Positions 40,036-49,161 of a DNA stretch of 64,000 bases are shown in pieces. The notes under the pieces are model-generated. The model saw nothing but the letters and a program-made list of their open reading frames with translations, was not told the origin of the DNA and made no database searches. This DNA comes from Candidatus Alcium sp. F082 (GTDB taxonomy: Bacteria; Bacteroidota; Bacteroidia; Bacteroidales; F082): positions 1-64,000 of the forward strand of contig LPNG01000003.1 in NCBI GenBank assembly GCA_001543395.1, given 5' to 3'. How positions within the stretch are numbered: position 1 is the stretch's first letter; each line of letters starts with the position of its first letter. The position numbers and the translations under genes are program-made.

Positions 40036-43000
40036 AACTAAGTATGATGAAAAGAATATTTTCCATTGTCCTTTTTGCTGCGGCGGTTTTGTTGCTTCCG
40101 ACGAAGTCGGCTGTCGCTCAAGTGAACAACTATCATTCAGTCCTGAGTGAGCACACATGGCATAGGCTTTCGGTGACGCAAGAAGGTGTTTACCGGCTGG
40201 ATTATGGCACGTTGCAAGCCATGGGCATTGATATGGATCAATTGAATCCCGACCAGATACGCGTCTTCGGTAATCCTTCGGGGAAGTTGCCTGAGAAAAA
40301 CTCTGAAATCCGTCCCGACGATTTGACGGAGATGGCCATCGTGGTGGAAGGCGCTGAAGACGGCTCGTTCGATGAAGGCGACAAGGTGCTTTTCTATGGC
40401 CAAGAGCCGACGCGGTGGAAGCTGGTTGACCAAAACGGCAAAACCTATCAGAGAGAACGCAATTACTATTCTGACACTACCTATTATTATCTCTGCGTCG
40501 ACAGTGGCGTTGATGGATTGAGGGTGGGAGAGAAGTCTAGCCTTCCCGTTGAGGACGCCACGACGGTCATTTCCGAGTTCCCTGATTGGGTATGGCACGA
40601 GGAGGAACTCTTCTCGCCTTATTTCATTGGACAGAATTGGTTTGGCGAGGTGATTTCGGGAGATGAAACGCTTTCGATTCCCTTTGTATTTCCCAATCTA
40701 GTAAAGGAGAAAAACCTGCGAGTGGTAGGCACTGTTTATGGCCGTGTCTCTTCTGGCACCATGTCATACAACATCTGGGTCGACGACAATCATGTTGTGG
40801 AGAACAAGACCATTGACTATTACAAACCGCATAAATACGCCAATCCTTCTGTTTTTGAGAAACAGATCGTATTGGATGGTGACACGGCTCTATTTGAGAT
40901 GAGTTTCGTGCCCAACCCCAAAGCCTCTTTGTATCTTGACTATGTGGAGATCTATGGATGGCGTCATTTGAAATGTGTGGGCGGCGTCTTTCCTTTCCGT
41001 TTGATGCCAAGCCAGTTTGGAAACGACAAGACTGCCATTTGGGTACAGAACACCAATGCCGACTATAGGCTTTGGGAGGTGACCGACCCGATGAGCCCCG
41101 TCATGCAGACAGGTGTGTTGAGTGGCGGTAATATGGTCTTCGCCACCAATGAAAAGACTGAGAAACGCTATGTGATGTTCAAGCCGTCGGCTGCGATGGA
41201 TGTCGTCAGCTGGAAGGCTATTCCAAACCAGAATCTTCATGGCATTGCCTTGGCCGACAACCTGATCTTGACCTCACCCATCTTTTTGGAACAGGCACAA
41301 GAGCTGGCCGACTACCATACCGAGTTGGATGGCTTGACTAGCGTAGTGGTCGACGTCAACGAGATTTACAACGAGTTTTCGACTGGCACGCCCGATCCTA
41401 CCGGCATCCGCGATTTTGTGCGTATGGTGTATCGCCGCAGTTCGGGCCGACTCAAATACCTGACCCTCTTTGGACGTGCATCTGCCGATTTCCGTAATAT
41501 CATGGGATATGGCCAGAACTTTGTGCCTTGTTATGAGACTTTTGCTGATCCGCACCATGAATTGAGCTTTTGCGCCGACGACTATTATGCTTTGATGGAC
41601 AATAACGAGGGTTCCAACTGCGAAGGTAAGGTGGATATCGGTGTGGGCCGTATCTCGGTTTCGACGGTTGAGGAGGCTGAGACGGTGTTGCGTAAGATCC
41701 GCCATTTCAACGACCTGATAGCTTCACATGGCGAATGGAAGAACGACGTCATCTTTTGCGCTGATGACGAAACGCTGAGTTATGTGGAGAATACGGAGAC
41801 TATATACAGGATGCTGGATACGATCTGCCCGTCGCTTACGGCCAAGAAAGTGTATTGTGGCGCCTATCCCGTGGTCAATACCTCAAACGGCGTTGAGATT
41901 CCTGGCGCCAACCGCGATTTGATGGATGCCTTTGACAAAGGAGCATTGGCCATGCTTTACACGGGTCATGGCGGTGTGAGAGGCCTGACGGGCGATAATG
42001 TGTTTACCAATGCCGACATCGCAGCGCTCAACAATTACGACAAGATGCCTTTCGTTTATACCGCCACTTGCGAGTTCACCAAATATGACAATCCTCTGTT
42101 GGTCTCTTCGGGCGAGTTGATGATGTTGAATCCGAACGGAGGATGTGTGGCCTTGTTCACGGCCTGCCGTCCCACCTATGGAAACCATAACATCTTGCAC
42201 TCAAAGGCATTGGTGAAAGTGCTCACCCAGCGGGATGAAGATGGGCTGCCGCTGCGGTTTGGTGACATCGTCAGGATGACAAAATGCAATCCTGATAACT
42301 ATTCCAGCAATCCAATGGTTAATTTAAACATCCGTTTTGTGTTCATGGGCGACCCGGTGTTGCGTTTCCCCTTGCCTCATGAGGAAGTGGAAGTGAGAAC
42401 AATCAACGGCGCGGCCATTGGAAGCAGCGATGACCTTCAATTGCATGCCATGAGCATGGTAACTGTGGAAGGTGTCGTCAAGAAGATTGACGGAACGGTT
42501 GATAACGGTTTCAATGGCACCTTATGGGCCCGATTCTTCGACAAGAAGGCTAAGGTCCAGGTGAAGTTCAATAGCGCCTCTCCGAGATATGTGTATTACC
42601 ATAAGGATGTGCTCTACCAAGGGAAGGTCAGCGTGAACAACGGTAGGTTCAGCCTCTCGTTCCAGGTGCCCAAGGATATAGACCAAGAAGGCGGAGTGCC
42701 GAGATTCACCTTCTATGCCTATGATTCCATCAACAATGTCGATGCTATGGGCAAGTACGATAACTTGTCGCTGGGTGGTATCGATCCCTCGGCCGTGGCT
42801 GATGACGAAGGACCTAAGATTCATTTCTATTGGAATTCGCCCGAGTTTGTTGATGGCCAGTCGGTGGAACGCCAGGGCGTGCTTTGCGCCGACCTTTATG
42901 ACGCCCAGGGCATCTATCACTACGGTTACAGCTTAGGTCGCGATATCGTGCTGAACAGCAATCTTATGGGTTACAATAGTATGGTGCTGAACGACAACTT

Positions 43001-43457
43001 TGAGCCTGCACTCAACGATTACAGACGGGGTAGGGTGACACTCCCCATCTCCGATTTGAAGCCAGGCACCTACGATTTTAACCTCAAGGTTTGGGACACC
43101 CAAGACAACGCTTCGGAGGCCAGCCTTTGGTTTGTTGTCGACGAAGACCTCTTCCTCTCACAAGTGCACAACTATCCGAATCCTTTCTCAGAAGAGACTT
43201 ATATCACCATGACCCATGTCGGCGAAGATGGTAACTTTGACGTCGACATCGAGATCTTTGATATCATGGGCCGTCAGGTGGCCCATGTCAATCGTAAGGT
43301 CAGTGCCACAAACGGCGTGATTGAGCCCTTGCGATGGGGTGGCTACGACCAATATGGTCAAGCCCTGCGTTCAGGTGTGTATCTCTATCGTCTCACCCTT
43401 ACTGACGAGGATGGATACTTCCGGACAGTGAGCCAGAAAATGATAATCGAAAGATGA
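40032..43457 (+). CDS. Second PorU-like C25 sortase, tandem paralogue
   Basis: The 1141-residue protein repeats the PorU architecture: signal peptide (ends SAVAQ), beta-rich N-terminal part, C25 domain and a T9SS-type C-terminal domain (VHNYPNPFSEETYI, LRSGVYLYRL). The catalytic pair is kept: His646 (YTGHGGVR) and Cys680 (TATCEFT), again 34 residues apart. Shared blocks with the first copy are NEFSxG, IRDFxRMxY, GRxxVxTxEEA and GDPxLR. Its length is close to the single PorU of Porphyromonas. Possible roles are a sortase for a different cargo class or a partner of the first copy; either copy might be the true orthologue. Confidence 0.88.
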   Translation: MKLSMMKRIFSIVLFAAAVLLLPTKSAVAQVNNYHSVLSEHTWHRLSVTQEGVYRLDYGTLQAMGIDMDQLNPDQIRVFGNPSGKLPEKNSEIRPDDLTEMAIVVEGAEDGSFDEGDKVLFYGQEPTRWKLVDQNGKTYQRERNYYSDTTYYYLCVDSGVDGLRVGEKSSLPVEDATTVISEFPDWVWHEEELFSPYFIGQNWFGEVISGDETLSIPFVFPNLVKEKNLRVVGTVYGRVSSGTMSYNIWVDDNHVVENKTIDYYKPHKYANPSVFEKQIVLDGDTALFEMSFVPNPKASLYLDYVEIYGWRHLKCVGGVFPFRLMPSQFGNDKTAIWVQNTNADYRLWEVTDPMSPVMQTGVLSGGNMVFATNEKTEKRYVMFKPSAAMDVVSWKAIPNQNLHGIALADNLILTSPIFLEQAQELADYHTELDGLTSVVVDVNEIYNEFSTGTPDPTGIRDFVRMVYRRSSGRLKYLTLFGRASADFRNIMGYGQNFVPCYETFADPHHELSFCADDYYALMDNNEGSNCEGKVDIGVGRISVSTVEEAETVLRKIRHFNDLIASHGEWKNDVIFCADDETLSYVENTETIYRMLDTICPSLTAKKVYCGAYPVVNTSNGVEIPGANRDLMDAFDKGALAMLYTGHGGVRGLTGDNVFTNADIAALNNYDKMPFVYTATCEFTKYDNPLLVSSGELMMLNPNGGCVALFTACRPTYGNHNILHSKALVKVLTQRDEDGLPLRFGDIVRMTKCNPDNYSSNPMVNLNIRFVFMGDPVLRFPLPHEEVEVRTINGAAIGSSDDLQLHAMSMVTVEGVVKKIDGTVDNGFNGTLWARFFDKKAKVQVKFNSASPRYVYYHKDVLYQGKVSVNNGRFSLSFQVPKDIDQEGGVPRFTFYAYDSINNVDAMGKYDNLSLGGIDPSAVADDEGPKIHFYWNSPEFVDGQSVERQGVLCADLYDAQGIYHYGYSLGRDIVLNSNLMGYNSMVLNDNFEPALNDYRRGRVTLPISDLKPGTYDFNLKVWDTQDNASEASLWFVVDEDLFLSQVHNYPNPFSEETYITMTHVGEDGNFDVDIEIFDIMGRQVAHVNRKVSATNGVIEPLRWGGYDQYGQALRSGVYLYRLTLTDEDGYFRTVSQKMIIER

Positions 43458-43505
43458 ACTGAAAAAATTTTTTCAGTTGATACAATAAGACAATGGAAAT
43501 AACGT

Positions 43506-43513
43506 TATTTTTG
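43506..43513 (+). promoter_or_regulatory. Bacteroidetes -7 box for porV
   Basis: TATTTTTG followed by C, 23 nt before the porV ATG. It suggests porV can be transcribed separately from the porU pair. Confidence 0.5.
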
Positions 43514-43536
43514 CAATTTTAAACAAAGTACCTGAT

Positions 43537-44790
43537 ATGAAAGTCAAGAAATTTCTTGTTGCCGCTTTGATGATGGTCGCGGCTACCTCTTTTGGACAAA
43601 ACAACAATGTTATCGGACAGGATTACAGCGTGTCGCCCAATGTCATTACGACCGCAGTGCCTTTCGTCTCTATCGCACCTGATGCCCGTGGCGGTTCAAT
43701 GGGCGATTGTGGCGTGGCTACCAATCCCGATGTTTATTCCATGCATTATAACCCCGCCAAGTATGTCTATATGAAGGATAAGTTCAGCGCGGGTTTAGGT
43801 TTTAGCCCCTGGCTGATCAATCTGGTGCCTGATATGCACTTGGCATATCTGGCTGCCGCCTACAAAATCAACGAGCGTTCTGCCGTGGCAGGTACCTTGC
43901 GTTATTTTGACTGCGGTGAAATCAATTTCAGGGACAGCTACAACCAGGATCAGGGTACCTATAGCCCCAATGAATGGGCTATCGATGCCACTTATTCCCG
44001 TATGCTGGGTGATTACCTGTCGGGCGCTGTCGCTGGCCGTTTCATCTATTCCAACTTGAATGCCCAAAATGGTAGCGACTACGGCCGTCCAGGCATTTCT
44101 GTTGCCGCCGACGTGGCTGTCTACTACAAGAGACCCGTTGAATGGTTCAGCAACATGGATGCCGATTTCGCTTGGGGCGCCGCTATCACCAACATCGGTA
44201 GTAAGATCAGCTATAATGGCTCGTCAGACCGTCGTGATTTCATCCCGACCATGCTCCGTGCCGGTGCCTGCTTGGATCTTGAACTCGACGAATACAATTC
44301 GTTGGCTTTCACCGCCGAATTGACCAAACTGTTGGTGCCTACGCCTCCGGTCCTTTCCAGAGACTCCGTCGGTAATCCTATCATCAACGATGATGGCAGC
44401 TATCAGATCGCCTATGGTTACGACAATAACGTTTCTACCGTGGCTGGTATGATTCAGTCGTTCTACGATGCTCCTGGCTGCGGCTACGACTCCTATACGG
44501 GCGAGCTGGTTCAATACGGCAAGGCTTATGAAGAGCTCTGCGAGATCAATGTCGGCGTGGGTGTTGAGTATTGGTACAACAACGTGTTTGCAGTGCGTGC
44601 CGGTTATTTCAACGAGACGGCCCTGAAAGGCAACCGTAAGTACGTCACTCTTGGTGCCGCCCTTCAGTACAATGTGTTTGGCCTGGATGTCTCCTACCTC
44701 GTTCCGGTGAACACCGTTGCAGGTAGCAATCCTCTGGAGAACACGGTGCGTTTCAATCTGACCTACAACATGGGTAGAAAGAAGGATTGA
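43537..44790 (+). CDS. porV: Type IX secretion system outer membrane protein PorV
   Basis: The 417-residue protein is a FadL-like 14-strand outer-membrane barrel. A signal peptide (ends TSFGQ) precedes ITTAVPFVSIAPDARGGSMGD and SMHYNPAKY, the hallmark N-terminal region of PorV (LptO). Later strands end in RFNLTYNMGRKKD. PorV collects cargo from the SprA channel and delivers it to PorU in the attachment complex. It follows the two PorU-like genes after 79 nt and ends at a strong terminator. Confidence 0.93.
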   Translation: MKVKKFLVAALMMVAATSFGQNNNVIGQDYSVSPNVITTAVPFVSIAPDARGGSMGDCGVATNPDVYSMHYNPAKYVYMKDKFSAGLGFSPWLINLVPDMHLAYLAAAYKINERSAVAGTLRYFDCGEINFRDSYNQDQGTYSPNEWAIDATYSRMLGDYLSGAVAGRFIYSNLNAQNGSDYGRPGISVAADVAVYYKRPVEWFSNMDADFAWGAAITNIGSKISYNGSSDRRDFIPTMLRAGACLDLELDEYNSLAFTAELTKLLVPTPPVLSRDSVGNPIINDDGSYQIAYGYDNNVSTVAGMIQSFYDAPGCGYDSYTGELVQYGKAYEELCEINVGVGVEYWYNNVFAVRAGYFNETALKGNRKYVTLGAALQYNVFGLDVSYLVPVNTVAGSNPLENTVRFNLTYNMGRKKD

Positions 44791-44807
44791 TCCTATCGTC
44801 ATGAAAC

Positions 44808-44838
44808 AAAAAAGGCGGCTAATAGCCGCCTTTTTTTT
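44808..44838. terminator. Bidirectional intrinsic terminator after porV
   Basis: GGCGGCT (44814-44820) pairs with AGCCGCC (44824-44830). A-run on the left and T-run on the right allow it to end porV and the convergent minus-strand operon. Confidence 0.9.
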
Positions 44839-44856
44839 GTTTGTTAGAATATCTGT

Positions 44857-46098
44857 TTAGAAGATCAGTGCAAGTAACACGTACAACCAGTGGGCTGCGA
44901 TGCCAGCGCAGAGGCCGCCGATGGTGTGTGCCCCGATGGCCTTGCCGATGAGCTTGCGGTAGCCAAGGCTGTCGAGCATGGCAGCATGGGTGCTGAGGAA
45001 ACCACTCCAGCACATGCCGATGGCGGTAAACACGGCGATGGCGTTGTTGTCGATGATGCCCTCGGTGATGAAACGTGGCACCAGACCGATGGCGGCGCCC
45101 ACAGCACCAAGAGCGGTCATGGGGAAGGAGATCAAGGCGCCGTCTTTGAAACCGAAGAGCCATTCGAAGATGAAGTTGACCTTGTTGGCTGCCCAGCTGA
45201 TGACGGGTACACCTTCGTATGCTACGCCAAGGTACTCGCCGTTGCTGCCTGATGCGCCAAAGGTGAGCATCATCACTATGGTAGAGATGCAGAGCACACC
45301 TGGGATGATGGCGAAGCCGATACTGACGCCGTCCTTGCCGCCGTCAAGCAACGAGTTGAGGAAACGCATGAACACGCCACCTTCGCTCTTGAAGGAGATC
45401 TGCTGCTCGTCGCCGCCAAACTCCTCGTCAACAGGTGTGTCCAGCTCAGGGTAGGCTTTCAAGGTAGAGCGTTGCATCAAACGGGTTGAGACGATACTGC
45501 CGATGACGGCACCTGCCACACCGACCAAGGCGCCTTTGCCGAAGCCCAGACCCGTCATGAAGGCCACGACGACCAAGCCCATGCCGAACGCTGTGCCGAA
45601 ATTGGTCAGAGAGACGAGTTGGTACTTCTTGAAGTAACGGTTGAAGTTCTTGTCGTGTGCCAAGGTGATGATGGCGGGGTTGTCGCTCAAGAAGGTCATG
45701 ATAGCACCCAGAGCGGCCACGCCAGGCAGGTTGTAAAGCGGCTTCATCAATGGGCGCAAGAGGTTCTCCAAAAGACGTACCACGCCGAACTCGGTGAGCA
45801 GCTTGCTGATGGCGCCCATAAGCACGCAAATGGCCATGATGTAGAACACGGTCTCCAACAGCAGGTGATAGGCCGTCTGCATGAAGGTGTTCAGCATCTT
45901 GGGCAGGGTCATCTTATAGGCCAACAGTCCAAAGAAGGCGAAGAAGATGATGAGGAAGACAATGGCTTCAAAGCTACGCTTGGTAGTGAAACGCAACGGC
46001 CTTTTCAGTTTCTCTTCAATTCTCTTGAAAAGTGTCTCCACCCTATCGTGATAGTTTAGGGTGTTACGCTTGATGGTGTTGTATTTTGTTTTTGCCAT
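44857..46098 (-). CDS. Nucleoside-recognition (Gate) domain inner membrane protein, CD0519/CD1768-like
   Basis: The 413-residue protein has about ten hydrophobic segments and Gate-domain features: FLSDNPAIITLAHDKNFNRYF, TNFGTAFGMGLVVVAFM and ALGAVGAAIGLVPRF. This resembles the CD0519/CD1768 membrane family, related to spore-maturation and nucleoside-recognition proteins. Its substrate is unknown. It lies 6 nt after the porin gene on the same strand, so an outer-membrane pore and an inner-membrane carrier may serve one solute. Confidence 0.75.
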   Translation of the reverse strand: MAKTKYNTIKRNTLNYHDRVETLFKRIEEKLKRPLRFTTKRSFEAIVFLIIFFAFFGLLAYKMTLPKMLNTFMQTAYHLLLETVFYIMAICVLMGAISKLLTEFGVVRLLENLLRPLMKPLYNLPGVAALGAIMTFLSDNPAIITLAHDKNFNRYFKKYQLVSLTNFGTAFGMGLVVVAFMTGLGFGKGALVGVAGAVIGSIVSTRLMQRSTLKAYPELDTPVDEEFGGDEQQISFKSEGGVFMRFLNSLLDGGKDGVSIGFAIIPGVLCISTIVMMLTFGASGSNGEYLGVAYEGVPVISWAANKVNFIFEWLFGFKDGALISFPMTALGAVGAAIGLVPRFITEGIIDNNAIAVFTAIGMCWSGFLSTHAAMLDSLGYRKLIGKAIGAHTIGGLCAGIAAHWLYVLLALIF

Positions 46099-46104
46099 AG
46101 CGGA

Positions 46105-47145
46105 TTAGTTTTTCTTGATGTTGAGCAGGTTGATTTTCCAGGTGAGGCCAAGGTTGGCTTGGAACTTGCTGACACCGTCCACGCTGGTATGTGAGCCGCA
46201 GAGGTGGAGACGGATGTTGCGGTCGCCTAAGGGATAGTATTCAAAGCCGATGCTCTCGAAGTCAACCTTTTTACCAGGGGTCACATACTGGTCGTAAGCT
46301 TCAGTGTTGGGCAACTGGGCTTGGTTGAAGTCGTAACCGGCTTTAGCGAAGACGATCCATTTCTTTCCGATGTCGACACCGATGCCGTAGATGGCGGTGA
46401 TGTCTTGGCCAAAGAACTTCTCTTGCTCAAACGATGCTCGGTTGATGACGTCGAGGTACATCTCCACGCCTTTGAATTGCAACTTGTTGCCCAAAGCAAT
46501 GTAGTTGATGAACTTGCCAGGTTGGTATTCAATCATGTTGACGGAATAGGCCGTCTTGAAGATACCGTAGTTGCCGTACCACATCAGGTTGTAGGCGTAG
46601 ATGCTCTGCATGGCCTGGTTGATGAAGGGCGAGTTACACATCTGAACAAGGAAATGGTTCTTTCCCGAGTTGTCCTTGTAATTTAAGGAAGCGCCCACCT
46701 CGTAGCAGCATACGGTGTTCCAAAACTCGGTGCCATAATAAATATCAATGGGGTTGGAATCGTATTCCCAGCCGCCAATGGCAACGACCTGCTTACCGGC
46801 CGATAGGAAGAGGTTGTCGGTAAAGTTCCAATTGAGATAGGCCCAGTCGGTACCTTGGAAGAAAGTGTTGGCAAAGCCGATGTTGGGTGCGTTGATGCGC
46901 TGACGCAGATGGTAGCTGAACTTGCTGCCGATGGTGCCGTCCAAGGCCACGACCAAGTATTTGCCCGCGAAGCCGTGGTCCCACGAGGGCGCAACAGTGT
47001 CGTGCTCAGGGTGGTAGTCGACGGTAAAGTCGGCACGGGTGTTCAGGTGCAGGTTGTCCAAGGTGACAAATGGCTTGTTCTCTTGTGAAAAGGCCTGCAG
47101 AAAGGCGAAAACGGATAAAAAGGTGAGGAGTAACGCTTTTCTCAT
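46105..47145 (-). CDS. Outer membrane porin, OprO/OprP-like
   Basis: From ATG 47145 (MRKALLLTFLSVF) the protein has 346 residues, a signal peptide ending FSQ-EN, and alternating aromatic beta strands typical of porins (FSYHLRQRIN, DWAYLNWNFTDNLFLSAGKQ, NLGLTWKINLL at the end). It matches the phosphate-selective porin O/P fold, though the anion selectivity is not evident. The longer in-frame start at 47166 overlaps the -7 box at 47164-47171 and is rejected. Confidence 0.82.
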   Translation of the reverse strand: MRKALLLTFLSVFAFLQAFSQENKPFVTLDNLHLNTRADFTVDYHPEHDTVAPSWDHGFAGKYLVVALDGTIGSKFSYHLRQRINAPNIGFANTFFQGTDWAYLNWNFTDNLFLSAGKQVVAIGGWEYDSNPIDIYYGTEFWNTVCCYEVGASLNYKDNSGKNHFLVQMCNSPFINQAMQSIYAYNLMWYGNYGIFKTAYSVNMIEYQPGKFINYIALGNKLQFKGVEMYLDVINRASFEQEKFFGQDITAIYGIGVDIGKKWIVFAKAGYDFNQAQLPNTEAYDQYVTPGKKVDFESIGFEYYPLGDRNIRLHLCGSHTSVDGVSKFQANLGLTWKINLLNIKKN

Positions 47146-47163
47146 ACACAAATAAATTTGCTG

Positions 47164-47171
47164 CAAAGGTA
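47164..47171 (-). promoter_or_regulatory. Bacteroidetes -7 box for the porin operon
   Basis: Minus strand TACCTTTG followed by C, 18 nt before the porin ATG at 47145. Confidence 0.6.
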
Positions 47172-47207
47172 AGAATTAAAAGTGTTGGGATTGGCGTTTG
47201 TGGCAAC

Positions 47208-47239
47208 AAAAAAAACGGGGCGGATGACTCCGTCCCGTT
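47208..47239 (-). terminator. Intrinsic terminator after hsp20
   Basis: On the minus strand AACGGGACGGA (47239-47229) pairs with TCCGCCCCGTT (47224-47214), one mismatch, followed by a T-run. Confidence 0.75.
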
Positions 47240-47304
47240 GTGGGGTAGTATTGAAGGCATGTCATGCAGAGGCTTTGGCCGAGTGTATCTATGCCTTCGA
47301 CGCC

Positions 47305-47721
47305 TTAGCAAACTTCGATGGTCTGCATGGCCTGCTTCTTCTCTTCGACGGTCACCTTCGGGATGATGATGTCGAGGATGCCGTTTTCGACCTTGGCGCT
47401 GATCTGCTCCTTGTGGATGTCCTCAGGCAGCATCACCGTCTGGCGGAAGTGTTCGACCGAGAACTCGTGACGCAGGTAGCGCATTTCTTCCTTCTTCTCG
47501 TTCTTTGTTTCCTTGACCATCTCGACGACGAGGTTGCCTTCGGCATCGATGCTCAACTTGACGTCTTCCTTGGTGAGACCAGGGATGCAGAGTTCAAGTT
47601 TGTAGTTGTCTTTCGTCTCCATGATGTTCATGCGGGGCGTTGAATACGTTATGTCGTTCCAGTTCATCAGTTCGTTGAACAGAGTAGGCATAAAGTCTTG
47701 ATTTCTTCTAGTTACTAACAT
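47305..47721 (-). CDS. Small heat-shock protein, Hsp20/alpha-crystallin family
   Basis: The 138-residue protein has an N-terminal variable part and an alpha-crystallin domain: PRMNIMETKDNYKLELCIPGL, EMRYLRHEFSVEHFRQTVMLPEDI and AKVENGILDIIIPKV, plus a short C-terminal tail. It holds unfolding proteins in large oligomers under stress. Unusually for this phylum a strong Shine-Dalgarno sequence (AGGAGAT, complement of 47729-47735) lies 7 nt before the ATG. A nearly matching -7 box (TAGCCTTG, 47793-47800) lies upstream. Confidence 0.94.
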   Translation of the reverse strand: MLVTRRNQDFMPTLFNELMNWNDITYSTPRMNIMETKDNYKLELCIPGLTKEDVKLSIDAEGNLVVEMVKETKNEKKEEMRYLRHEFSVEHFRQTVMLPEDIHKEQISAKVENGILDIIIPKVTVEEKKQAMQTIEVC

Positions 47722-47728
47722 GGTTTTG

Positions 47729-47735
47729 ATCTCCT
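47729..47735 (-). promoter_or_regulatory. Strong ribosome binding site for hsp20
   Basis: Minus strand AGGAGAT with 7-nt spacing to the ATG. Most other genes in the window lack a clear Shine-Dalgarno sequence. Confidence 0.7.
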
Positions 47736-47827
47736 ATTTTTTAGTTGTTTATTTGATTTCGATTGACGACTCCATCTAGTCAAATTCTTTGCCAAGGCTA
47801 AAACTGGGTTAAAAACCGTGTTTTTGC

Positions 47828-47893
47828 TGACAAAATTTCCGATTATAGGTAATTATGTGCAAATAATTATGACAAAATTTCCGAAAATAGGGT
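47828..47893. repeat. Two direct repeats spaced 42 bp between hsp20 and the MFS gene
   Basis: TGACAAAATTTCCGA starts at 47828 and again at 47870; each is followed by an AT-rich ATAGG segment and TAA. The period of 42 bp is four helical turns, so both copies face the same side of the DNA. They lie just upstream of the MFS promoter box and may bind a regulator. Confidence 0.6.
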
Positions 47894-47915
47894 AAAAACC
47901 TATCGTTTTATTCCG

Positions 47916-47923
47916 TACTTTTG
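47916..47923 (+). promoter_or_regulatory. Bacteroidetes -7 box for the MFS operon
   Basis: TACTTTTG followed by C, 44 nt before the MFS ATG. Confidence 0.55.
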
Positions 47924-47967
47924 CCGTCCGAAAACGAGCATTTAACCTTGTTAGATAAGTTGAGATC

Positions 47968-49161
47968 ATGGAAGAAAAACTGTTCAATAAGAATTATCTC
48001 TGCCTTTGTGCGGCTAATTTCCTGTTTTTCTTCTCGTTCTACCTCTTGCTGCCCGTGTTGCCTTTCTTTATAATGGAGAAATATCAGGCGGGCAATGCGA
48101 TTATCGGAACGGTCATCTCTTGTTACACGCTGGCTACTTTGGTGGTACGTCCTTTCTCGGGCTATATGATGGACACTTTCAAACGTAAGCCTTTGTATTT
48201 GTTGGCATTGTCCATCTTTACGGCGGTGTTTGTCGGCTATCTCTTTGCCGCCACTATCACTATCTTGATTATCATCCGCATTGTTCACGGCTTGGCTTTC
48301 GGCCTCACCTCGGTGGGAGGCAATACCTTGGTCATTGACGTGGTGCCGTCGGAGCATAGGGGAGAGGGTATCGGCTATTATGGTGTGGCCAACAACATCG
48401 CTATGGCTGTAGGTCCGATGACGGGCTTGTTTGTATATGAACATTTCAGCTTCAATGCTATCTTCATGGGTTGCATGGCTTGCAGTCTGTTGGCGGCTTT
48501 GTTTGCATCAAGGATTCAGACTAAGGTAAGACCGCCCGTCAAGCGTCCTCCGATCTCCTTGGACCGTTTCATCTTGTTGAAAGGTTTACTGGCGGGCATA
48601 TCGTTTACCTTGTTGGCCTTCGCCTATGGTCAGATCTCCAATTATATCGCTCTTTATGCCAAGGAAATGGGCCTGACGATCAGCAGCGGCTTATTCTTCT
48701 CGGTGTATGCCGTCGGCCTTATCGCCTCTCGGCTTTTTGCTGGCAAGATGGTTGATAAGGGCAAGGTGACGCAGACTATCGCCTTAGGTTTGGGTATCGT
48801 TGTGCTCGCCATGTTCGGACTAGGTATGTGCCATCATTGTAATGCCTTGGGCTCGGAATACACGGCAACGGCATTCCTTTTGATTGCCTTGTGCTGCGGT
48901 TTGGGATTTGGTTTGGCCTTCCCGTCCTTTAATGCCTTGTTCATCAACCTGGGCACCAACGCGCAACGTGGCACCGCCACATCCACCTATCTCACCACTT
49001 GGGACCTAGGTCTTGGCATCGGCATCTTCTCGGGCGGCATGCTTGCTGAGCATTTCTCGTTCTCGGCGGCTTATCTGGTAGCCTCCGCCTCGGTGCTGGT
49101 GTCGCTCATCTTTTTTGTTGTTATTGTGACGCCTCATTATCATAGAAATAAACTCCGCTAA
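47968..49161 (+). CDS. Major facilitator superfamily transporter
   Basis: The 397-residue protein has twelve hydrophobic segments and MFS motif A-like text between segments 2 and 3 (VRPFSGYMMDTFKRKP). The central loop is short and basic (SRIQTKVRPPVKRPP). The second half repeats the motif (ASRLFAGKMVDKGK). The type is that of drug or small-metabolite efflux carriers; the substrate is not deducible. Its stop overlaps the start of the acetyltransferase gene by one base (TAATG), so the two are coupled. Confidence 0.88.
   Translation: MEEKLFNKNYLCLCAANFLFFFSFYLLLPVLPFFIMEKYQAGNAIIGTVISCYTLATLVVRPFSGYMMDTFKRKPLYLLALSIFTAVFVGYLFAATITILIIIRIVHGLAFGLTSVGGNTLVIDVVPSEHRGEGIGYYGVANNIAMAVGPMTGLFVYEHFSFNAIFMGCMACSLLAALFASRIQTKVRPPVKRPPISLDRFILLKGLLAGISFTLLAFAYGQISNYIALYAKEMGLTISSGLFFSVYAVGLIASRLFAGKMVDKGKVTQTIALGLGIVVLAMFGLGMCHHCNALGSEYTATAFLLIALCCGLGFGLAFPSFNALFINLGTNAQRGTATSTYLTTWDLGLGIGIFSGGMLAEHFSFSAAYLVASASVLVSLIFFVVIVTPHYHRNKLR

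Noticed and set aside
40032..43457. Second PorU-like gene as a PorZ or non-catalytic homologue
   Set aside because: It keeps the His and Cys of the C25 active site and has a full C25 domain.
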